Shown here: one piece after another, positions 17,474 through 23,589 of the stretch
Layout: every line of letters starts with the position of its first letter
How positions within the stretch are numbered: position 1 is the first letter of the stretch
Assembly: GCA_964527215.1 (NCBI GenBank)
Contig: CAZGNZ010000049.1
Location: 1-23,589, forward strand
Length of the DNA stretch: 23,589 nucleotides
Direction: 5' to 3'
Source of the DNA: CAZGNZ01 sp964527215
Lineage (GTDB): Bacteria > Fidelibacterota > Marinisomatia > SCGC-AAA003-L08 > JACNLC01
Made by a program: the position numbers and the translations under genes
The notes under the pieces: generated by a model
Seen by the model: the letters and a program-made list of their open reading frames with translations, nothing else
The model's database searches: none
Told to the model about the DNA's origin: nothing

Positions 17474-19711
17474 ATGCAAATCACTTATCGAGTTAAAGGT
17501 CTGCACTGCGCCGGCTGTGTCAGGTCTCTTGAGAAAACGCTGAACCAAGTTGACGGAATTCAGAATGCAGCGGTTAATCTTGCCCTGGAAACCGTCACGT
17601 TTGATTCCGACAAACGGCCATCCCTGCGAAAGCTGAATCACATCACGAGCCCGTCCGGTTTCCGTCTTTTTCCCAAAAAAGACAATGACCTCAAGGGAAT
17701 GAAGCAGGAGGAAATCAATACCTGGCAGAAACGCTTGGTCCTGCAGTCTGTGCTGGGAATTCCGCTGCTTTTGTATTCCATGACCGTGATGGCTGCTGAT
17801 ATTCAAATCCCGGTTCTGTTTGATATCCTGATGCAGTTTTCACTGGCTTCATTAATTATGATCATCGGCCGGCAGTTTTACCGTACCGGCGTTGCAGCGC
17901 TGATTCGGCAGGAACCCAATATGGACAGCCTGGTCGCGCTTGGAACCGCCTCCGCATATGTGTATTCTCTCCTGTCTTCCGCGAACATTCTCCTGAATCT
18001 TGATATACCGGGGTTTCAGAGTCTGTATTTTGAAAGTGCCGGGGTCATCCTGCTGTTTATCACATTTGGACGCACCCTGGAGGCCCGAGCCAAAGGGAAA
18101 ACCGTTCAGGCACTCACTGAGCTGCTGAGCGGAACGCCGTCAACCGGGTGGGTTCTTCGCGGTGACGGGTGGACGGAAGTGCCTGCAGAAGATATTCAAG
18201 TGGGTGACAAAGTGCGCATCCGTCCCGGGGAAAAAATTCCTGTTGACGGGACGGTTTTTGACGGGGAAACCCATATTGATGAATCCGCCATTACCGGTGA
18301 ATCCATGCCTGAAAAGAAAAGGCCGGGTGATCCGGTTTTGAGTGCGACCATGAATCGTGACGGTTCAATAATTATCAAGACACAATCCGTCGGTAAAAAT
18401 ACAGTGTATTCCAAGATCATACAGATGGTTGAAGACGCCCAGGCAACCAAGGCACCCATTCAGGCATTGGCGGATCGTATTGCTTCACACTTTGTACCGA
18501 CAGTCATTATTCTGGCTTTGGCCGGCAGTTGTACCTGGTTTGCCCTGGCATACGCTGGGCTGATTGAAATTCAGGACCCGATTGCGTTCAGTCTGAATAT
18601 ATTTATCTCCGTTCTGATTATAGCCTGCCCCTGTGCCCTGGGGCTGGCAACTCCCACCGCAGTGGTTGTCGGCACCGGTCTGGGGGCTAAAATGGGCATC
18701 CATTTTAAATCTGCTGAATCGCTGCAGCGGATGAGCGAAATTGATTCGATTGTATTCGATAAAACAGGTACACTCACAACCGGTAGGGCCGAAGTCACGG
18801 ATATCAGTGCAGCCGGTGATGAAAAAGAATTTTTGGAACTGCTGCACACAATGGAATCCCGTTCAGAGCACCATCTGGCGGAAACCATTACTGATTTCAC
18901 CTCACAAATGGGATACAAAGAAAAAAAACTGGAAAAATTCAAATCTGTATCCGGGTTTGGGGTTCGGGGAATTATAGATGATCGGCTTGTGCTGACCGGT
19001 TCAATGAAGTTTCTGGAAAGGGAAAATGTCACGATACCTGAGGATGCCCGAAAGCAGGACGAACAGTATCGGAACCAATCCAAAACCGTCACGCATCTGT
19101 CGCAGGATGCTGTCTGGCTGGGGATGGCGGCTGTATCTGACACGATTCGAATTGAGGCCGAGCAGGTGGTATACAATCTTCAGAAACGCGGGCTGGATAT
19201 CTGGCTGATTACTGGAGATAATCAACAGACTGCCGAAATGGTGGGAAAAACCATTGGTGTTGACAAAATCATGTCAGAGGTTCTGCCGGGAGAAAAGGCC
19301 GAAAAAATTAATGCCTTGAAACAAAACGGAAAAGTTGTGGCCATGGTTGGTGACGGTATTAATGATGCCCCGGCACTGGCGGTTGCGGATGTGGGAATTT
19401 CCATCAGCAGCGGAACGGATGTGGCCATTGAAACCTCAGACATCGTACTGATGCACTCGGACTTGACTTATGTGAATTCAGCATTCCAACTGAGCCGCAC
19501 CGTTGTTCGGAAAATAAAACAGAATCTATTCTGGGCATTTTTCTACAATGTGGTTGGAATTCCAATTGCCCTGGGAATATTATATCCGGCCACAGGACTT
19601 CTCCTGAACCCGATGATGGCTGGTTTCGCGATGGCCTTTTCTTCAGTCAGCGTGGTGAGCAATACATTACTGTTGAAAAAAAATAGGCGGCCCAAAGGCC
19701 GCCTACAATAG
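17474..19711 (+). CDS. copA: Copper-exporting P1B-type ATPase (CopA-like)
   Basis: 745 residues. One N-terminal metal-binding domain with GLHCAGC (Cys12, Cys15), then eight expected membrane helices. The ion-binding CPC at 385-387 (IIACPCALGLATP), YNVVGIPIALG at 691-701 and MAGFAMAFSSVSVVSN (715-730) are the signature of Cu(I) exporters. Actuator TGES is at 274-277, phosphorylation site DKTGTLT starts at Asp429, TGDN at 580-583 and GDGINDAP starts at 626. The ATP-binding dipeptide, nearly always His-Pro (SEHPL), reads SEHHL (His466-His467) here. The enzyme pumps Cu(I) out of the cytoplasm. The ATG has no Shine-Dalgarno. No CsoR, CueR or chaperone gene lies next to it. The last codons form a strong hairpin (19684-19705). 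Confidence 0.95.
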   Translation: MQITYRVKGLHCAGCVRSLEKTLNQVDGIQNAAVNLALETVTFDSDKRPSLRKLNHITSPSGFRLFPKKDNDLKGMKQEEINTWQKRLVLQSVLGIPLLLYSMTVMAADIQIPVLFDILMQFSLASLIMIIGRQFYRTGVAALIRQEPNMDSLVALGTASAYVYSLLSSANILLNLDIPGFQSLYFESAGVILLFITFGRTLEARAKGKTVQALTELLSGTPSTGWVLRGDGWTEVPAEDIQVGDKVRIRPGEKIPVDGTVFDGETHIDESAITGESMPEKKRPGDPVLSATMNRDGSIIIKTQSVGKNTVYSKIIQMVEDAQATKAPIQALADRIASHFVPTVIILALAGSCTWFALAYAGLIEIQDPIAFSLNIFISVLIIACPCALGLATPTAVVVGTGLGAKMGIHFKSAESLQRMSEIDSIVFDKTGTLTTGRAEVTDISAAGDEKEFLELLHTMESRSEHHLAETITDFTSQMGYKEKKLEKFKSVSGFGVRGIIDDRLVLTGSMKFLERENVTIPEDARKQDEQYRNQSKTVTHLSQDAVWLGMAAVSDTIRIEAEQVVYNLQKRGLDIWLITGDNQQTAEMVGKTIGVDKIMSEVLPGEKAEKINALKQNGKVVAMVGDGINDAPALAVADVGISISSGTDVAIETSDIVLMHSDLTYVNSAFQLSRTVVRKIKQNLFWAFFYNVVGIPIALGILYPATGLLLNPMMAGFAMAFSSVSVVSNTLLLKKNRRPKGRLQ
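19684..19705 (+). terminator. Hairpin overlapping the 3' end of copA
   Basis: TAGGCGGCC-CAAA-GGCCGCCTA: a perfect 9-bp GC-rich stem with a 4-nt loop, ending six bases before the last base of the copA stop codon. The stem encodes the basic tail RRPKGRL. No T-run follows, so intrinsic termination is uncertain; the sequence may instead be a repeat that inserted at the gene end and supplied the last codons. Confidence 0.5.
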
Positions 19712-20360
19712 GCGAGACATACACTCCTCCAAGAATGTTGCCCGTTTCAGCAAAATATTAATTCCATTTAAATCTGAAAATAATAAGATGACGAATTTGC
19801 CATTATAAAATAGTTATTAGTGTCGATCATAAGGCCGACATGGGCTAGAATAATAGTGATGCTCTCGAAAAAAAATAGATCATGAAATATATGAAATGAA
19901 GTTTTAATTATTGGGTTACGTTCGGACTAAAAATACATACTATTATAAAGCTTATACATATATCAGACTCCCCCAATTATAAAAAACATGAAAAATATTC
20001 ATGACTGTGATATAAATATTAAAGTGCCGTAACCGTAAAATATAGTGTTCAAGTTATGAAGCAATTTAATAAAAAATACTTCAAAAATCACAAGAATATC
20101 TTTATGTCTTTTTATATTTCATTTATTTGAAAATTTAGAATCTGTTTTTTCCCTTCAGGCTTATAAAAACCATGGTGTTACATTGCTTGAATTTATCGAT
20201 AAACAAGGGTTAATAATAAAGTAATAATTAATTTTCCTTCTTTCACAGGACATTTCTTTGAATTTAAAAGGGGGGTTGAGGTGTATTTTTGAAGGATGAA
20301 TTTATCTTATATAGTTATATAACAATATTATAATGGGTTTTGAAATTAATTCCAGAGCCG
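19712..20360. other. AT-rich gene-less stretch
   Basis: Markedly richer in A and T than the surrounding DNA, with frequent stops in all frames. I see no domain, RNA gene or long repeat. A 24-codon frame from ATG 20056 lacks a Shine-Dalgarno. It may be decayed or acquired DNA, or simply a long regulatory spacer. Confidence 0.5.
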
Positions 20361-20652
20361 TCACCAGCCATTTTGAAACAGTCCTGTCGAAAAGGTTTCA
20401 TTTCCTGACCTTATGTTCATGGCTTCTTTGAAACGGTTCCTCATGGTCTCTTGAGGATCATAAAACAATATCGACAATACCTCGGTTTCGTCAACAGGGC
20501 AAACGATCCTGGGAACCGGTATTCAAATTCATAACCGTAAAATGGATTCATTTTCCGTAAAAACGAACTCCAGCCTCCGTTACCTCAAGTAGGCCCTTCG
20601 GAACCGGCGTCTTTCCATACAGAGAATCGGCTGACAAGCCCGGATGTTTCAT
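20361..20652 (-). other. Chain of three mini-ORFs joined by ATGA overlaps
   Basis: On the minus strand: 20652-20548 (34 residues, starting MKHPGLSADSLYGK), 20551-20441 (36 residues, starting MNPFYGYEFEYRF) and 20444-20361 (27 residues, starting MRNRFKEAMNIRSGNET). Each stop overlaps the next start as ATGA, a layout typical of translational coupling. None has a Shine-Dalgarno or a domain I recognise. The first start overlaps the dispersed repeat at 20645, and other frames also look protein-like, so the piece may be a repeat element or a frameshifted remnant instead of real genes. Confidence 0.3.
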
Positions 20653-21001
20653 GAGACTTCGAAATGAGATGGCGAAGCTGGTTGATTATGCAAGGCTTGC
20701 GAAGAGATTTGCATCCGTCTCCTGACGGACAAGTGGTACAGGGTGCATTCCCCGCCGCTTGTTGAAATTCGTCATTTGGCGTGGCGGCGAAATAGTTAAA
20801 CCCGATTGATTACGGAACCCCCGTCCCGTCAGCTGAAGGGCGGGGAAATTCATCGACATTGGACCGGACAGCACAATGCGAACATATATCGAGTGTAATA
20901 GATAAACCATCTACTGGCGGACGGTGCAGAATCGACCAGATATATCATCCTTCGAAAAATGCGAAGCATTTTACGCAAAGATAATCTCGTGAAATATGCG
21001 G
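20645..21001 (+). repeat. Dispersed palindromic repeat, copy 3 (longest)
   Basis: Collinear with 7801-8082 at both ends, plus an internal block at about 20714-20775 that matches the copies at 42 and 23293 in reverse orientation. It contains hairpin TCCGTC-TCCT-GACGGA at 20714-20729 and a one-base-altered form of CCCGTCAGCTGACGGG at 20825-20840. Because it holds both blocks it links the short copies into one family. Confidence 0.85.
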
Positions 21002-21297
21002 GCAGGCAGTGCAATTACCTGCAATGCTGACCGAATTTCTGTATTTCAAATAGCAAAACCACAAATAATATCACACCACATTGTCCAAATTACTGAAACA
21101 ATAAATAGAGTTTGGCGCGTTTCTGTCAATTTTCAAATACAGATATTTATGTATCTTCAAAAAGATCAATAAGAAAATGAAACCAGCCAATTAACTTGAA
21201 AATTATATTTTGGGAAAAAAACTATTGTATATTCGGATACTGTGCTCCTAATTTTCTAAATGGACGTCTCTCGTATTTTTAATTATTCGGAGCAGGC
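21002..21297 (+). promoter_or_regulatory. Leader and promoter region of the Rrf2 operon
   Basis: AT-rich, with no gene. CGGAGCAGGC directly before the ATG at 21298 provides the Shine-Dalgarno. TTGTATATTCGGATACTG around 21225-21242 contains a possible -10, and this would also be the expected place for Rrf2 autoregulation; no clear operator palindrome is visible. Confidence 0.4.
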
Positions 21298-21735
21298 ATG
21301 ATTTACTCCAAGTCATCAGAATATGCTATACAGGCGATGATTTACCTCGCAGAACACCAGGATGAAGACAAAGTGATGGTGAGTAAAATTGCTGAAGAAT
21401 ACAATATTCCCGTTCATTTTTTAGCAAAACTGATACAAACTCTTGTAAAACACCATCTTGTCAAAAGCTTTAGAGGCCGCAGCGGCGGCTTGAAGCTGAA
21501 CAAACCTGCCCGCGATATCCGCATCATTGATATTGTGTATGCCATCGACGGTCCTCCGCCGGAGAAAGAAATGTGCGTTATTGGTCTGGATGAATGCAAC
21601 GACAGTGTCCCATGTCCGCTGCATAACAACTGGAAAGTAATCAAAGAAAATATTCGTGTGCTGCTTGGACATGAAAATCTTCAGCATCTGGCAGAGGAAG
21701 TAATTCGGAAACGGAGTGCATTGGAAGAAGGCTGA
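21298..21735 (+). CDS. Rrf2-family transcriptional regulator with Fe-S cysteines
   Basis: 145 residues. The N-terminal winged helix begins with the family pattern YSKSSEYAIQAMIYLA, with recognition region IPVHFLAKLIQTLVKHHLV (38-55) and the wing RGRSGGLKL (59-67). Three cysteines, Cys93, Cys100 and Cys106 (C-x6-C-x5-C in MCVIGLDECNDSVPCPLH), are placed like the cluster ligands of IscR, NsrR and RsrR, so it probably senses nitric oxide, redox state or Fe-S supply through a bound cluster. The ATG has a good Shine-Dalgarno. It heads a tight group with the hemerythrin-like and methyltransferase genes, so self-regulation of the group is likely. Which of the Rrf2 subfamilies it belongs to cannot be told from spacing alone. 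Confidence 0.92.
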   Translation: MIYSKSSEYAIQAMIYLAEHQDEDKVMVSKIAEEYNIPVHFLAKLIQTLVKHHLVKSFRGRSGGLKLNKPARDIRIIDIVYAIDGPPPEKEMCVIGLDECNDSVPCPLHNNWKVIKENIRVLLGHENLQHLAEEVIRKRSALEEG

Positions 21736-21751
21736 TTCCCTTCGACGCAAC

Positions 21752-22363
21752 ATGGCATTTCCGTCTGAATCAAAACCTGGAACACCGGGAAGTAAGCAAC
21801 GCCGGGAACCCGCTGATCCGACAGATCACTATCTTTGTGAACTGCCTGCGGGTCATATTATTCATACCTTTTATTCAGAACACAGAATTATTCTTTCCTA
21901 TCTGCTGGAACTGGACGATGTCCGGGAAAAAATTTGGCAGCTTGACACCCCCATCGACCATCCCGAACTGATCGTAAAACTTATTGATCTGGCTGAGCAG
22001 CTGATCAGTATGGAAAAGCATCACATCCGTGAAGAGGAAGTGCTCTTTCCAGAGCTGGAAAAGCGCCACATACGGAAATTTCATTACGTATTAAAGTCCG
22101 AACACCTGTTTCTGCGGGAGTACAAAGTCAATTTCCTGAATCATGTTCGAGAGCTCTCTGCCATGGATTTCAGATCATATAAACTTCAAATGAATTTTAT
22201 GGCCAACGGAATCATTGGACTTCTCAGAGGACATATTGAAAAAGAAAACACTGATGTCTTCCCGCTGGCCCTGCGGATAATTGAGGAACCGGAAGTCTGG
22301 ACTTCAATGGAAAAGGACTGCCGCGATATCGGGTTCTGCAGTTACATTCCGCCTCAGAAATAA
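21752..22363 (+). CDS. Hemerythrin-like (HHE domain) diiron protein
   Basis: 203 residues from ATG 21752. A GTG at 21716, overlapping the end of the Rrf2 gene, would add 12 residues; neither start has a convincing Shine-Dalgarno. The domain shows hemerythrin-type iron ligands: SEH at 42-44, HHIREEEVLFPEL (from 90), SEHLFLREY (from 116) and HIEKENTDVFP (from 161), on four predicted helices. The HH-x2-EE-x2-LFP pattern is typical of HHE proteins, including the RIC/YtfE-type proteins that repair Fe-S clusters or handle nitric oxide. Lying 16 bp after an Rrf2 gene fits a nitrosative or oxidative stress role, or oxygen sensing. It lacks the N-terminal cysteine-bearing ScdA domain of RIC, so assignment to RIC itself is not supported. 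Confidence 0.87.
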   Translation: MAFPSESKPGTPGSKQRREPADPTDHYLCELPAGHIIHTFYSEHRIILSYLLELDDVREKIWQLDTPIDHPELIVKLIDLAEQLISMEKHHIREEEVLFPELEKRHIRKFHYVLKSEHLFLREYKVNFLNHVRELSAMDFRSYKLQMNFMANGIIGLLRGHIEKENTDVFPLALRIIEEPEVWTSMEKDCRDIGFCSYIPPQK

Positions 22364-22390
22364 ATCGGGCAATCAATCCGGACCGAACCG

Positions 22391-23038
22391 ATGCCAGCCG
22401 ATAGCCACCCACACAGCAATGATCATTCTGAACCGGATCCATACAGGCTGCAGGCCAAGGGGATTCGCAGCCCGGCAGTTTTAGATGCATTCCGCAAAAT
22501 CCACCGAAAAGATTTTCTGAATCCGGAGCTTCAGCATCTGGCTGATTTTGACGGACCGATTCCAATTGGGGCAGGACAAACCATCAGCCAGCCAAGTCTG
22601 GTGGCTTACATGACTCAGATGCTGGACATCACACCCATGCATCATGTTCTTGAAATCGGCACCGGTTCGGGATATCAAACCGCGGTGCTGGCCGAATTGG
22701 CCAGCCATGTGACCACTGTGGAAATCATCAAACAGCTCCATGATGCAGCCCAAGACAGGCTGACTGCAATGGGATATAAAAATATAGAATGCATTCTGGG
22801 AAGCGGTCACTGCGAGATATCTCCGGGCATCCGGTATGACCGCATAATGGTGACAGCGGCGGCAGATGAGTGTCCGCAAATCCTGCTGGACCAATTAGCG
22901 GAAAACGGAAAGATGATTATTCCGCTGGGGCCCGAACACGATATTCAGTATATTTGTCTTTTCAACAAAAACAGCCGCGGAAAAATAACTCAGACCACCG
23001 ATATTGCCGTACGGTTTGTACCATTTGTGAAACCGTGA
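22391..23038 (+). CDS. pcm: Protein-L-isoaspartate O-methyltransferase
   Basis: 215 residues, a normal length. It uses S-adenosylmethionine to methylate isoaspartyl residues in aged proteins so that they revert to aspartate. Visible hallmarks: GAGQTISQPSLVAYMTQML at 60-78 (with the active-site Thr-Ile-Ser), SAM-binding motif I VLEIGTGSGYQT at 86-97, an acidic motif II (TTVEI, Glu111), and YDRIMVTAAADECP from 149. The usual GDG-x2-G loop reads LGSGHCEIS (136-144), a modest departure. It lies 27 bp after the hemerythrin-like gene on the same strand, suggesting cotranscription as part of a damage-repair group. A GGA precedes the ATG; the Shine-Dalgarno is weak. Confidence 0.94.
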   Translation: MPADSHPHSNDHSEPDPYRLQAKGIRSPAVLDAFRKIHRKDFLNPELQHLADFDGPIPIGAGQTISQPSLVAYMTQMLDITPMHHVLEIGTGSGYQTAVLAELASHVTTVEIIKQLHDAAQDRLTAMGYKNIECILGSGHCEISPGIRYDRIMVTAAADECPQILLDQLAENGKMIIPLGPEHDIQYICLFNKNSRGKITQTTDIAVRFVPFVKP

Positions 23039-23251
23039 TCATTGGGGGTCAGGGGTCTCCCCACTTTCTAAACTCAACGTCTGCAAATGATGTGAAAAAA
23101 TAGCAGAAACCTGATTATCCGCCGCCAAGGATTGTTTGCGTTAAACCAGATTTCTGCTGTGCCCCGCAATCCGCGATATCGAACTGGCCTGACACCATAC
23201 TGAATAAGCCGCAAATAACGGCTTGGGGAAATGTGCGTCCGAATGTGGCTA
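23039..23251. other. Intergenic DNA after pcm
   Basis: TGGGG...CCCCA at about 23043-23063 could form a weak hairpin after the pcm stop. Nothing else is recognised. The final 167 bp of the window (23423-23589) likewise show no supported feature. Confidence 0.35.
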
Positions 23252-23422
23252 AATGAATTTCCCCGCCCGTCAGCTGACGGGACGGGGGTATCATTAGTGA
23301 TATAATCATTTTTTATTTCGCCGCCACGCCAAATGGCGGATTTTCAACAAGCGGCGGGGAATGCACCCAGTTACACTTGTCCGTCAGGAGACGGATTAAA
23401 AATCCGCCCACTGGCGGATTCA
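23252..23422 (-). repeat. Dispersed palindromic repeat, copy 4
   Basis: Contains the 16-bp palindrome CCCGTCAGCTGACGGG (23266-23281), the segment 23293-23383 nearly identical to 42-132, and two adjacent hairpins: TCCGTC-AGGA-GACGGA (23380-23395) and AATCCGCC-CACT-GGCGGATT (23401-23420). It is in the same orientation as copy 1 and opposite to copies 2 and 3. A short open frame across it is not a gene. Confidence 0.85.
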
Positions 23423-23589
23423 ACAGTTAACAGATTGCTGTACTTTGTGAACATCCAGCGTTTCTACAATGAAAAGCAACTGAGCAGTGGCAAAGAAAAG
23501 ACCCTTGCTGCTGTTCCCGGTTTTGGGGTGCTATTCACAGCTGTCCAAAACGTTTTTTAAAAAGGGTCACAGCGTCCCTTCTCTCTCCT

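Noticed and set aside
23333..23560. 75-codon plus-strand frame at the window end
   Set aside because: Its first part is the dispersed repeat, and the same start sequence opens a different frame at position 82; it is repeat DNA.

Overview
The window looks like the chromosome of a Gram-negative bacterium of the FCB/Neomarinimicrobiota-Calditrichota-KSB1 type. This placement is inferred. It rests on several secreted proteins ending in a duplicated dockerin-like Ca-binding module, outer-membrane beta-barrel proteins, a lipoprotein, a menaquinone gene (menB) and many starts with weak or no Shine-Dalgarno. No rRNA, tRNA, CRISPR array, integrase or intact transposase was found.

Layout. 1-153: dispersed palindromic repeat. 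154-3121 (minus strand): lipoprotein with a C-terminal membrane anchor, then a TolB/CsgG-like plus beta-barrel protein, then menB. 3122-5825: about 2.7 kb without a convincing gene, dominated by two near-identical 901-bp direct repeats, each starting with a REP-like hairpin module, plus a diverged third partial copy. 5826-7781: secreted Asp-box (sialidase-like propeller) protein interrupted by one in-frame TGA. 7801-8082: dispersed repeat. 8232-10256: secreted subtilisin-like protease, convergent with a large outer-membrane barrel protein (10261-12018, minus). 12365-13378 (minus): RCK potassium channel. 13774-16989: secreted M6 metalloprotease with FG-GAP-like repeats. 17474-19711: CopA-type copper P-type ATPase. 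19712-21297: AT-rich stretch, a chain of mini-ORFs and another dispersed repeat. 21298-23038: probable operon of Rrf2-type Fe-S regulator, hemerythrin-like protein and protein-L-isoaspartate methyltransferase. 23252-23422: last dispersed repeat copy, nearly identical in its core to the one at position 42.

Two themes tie the window together. First, three large secreted proteins (propeller, S8 protease, M6 protease) carry the same C-terminal module and sit around an outer-membrane barrel gene. This suggests a common surface-sorting or anchoring route (inference). Second, the intergenic DNA is unusually rich in structured repeats: a REP-like hairpin family in tandem, and a separate palindromic family present at least four times in both orientations, with stems that change in a base-pair-preserving way.
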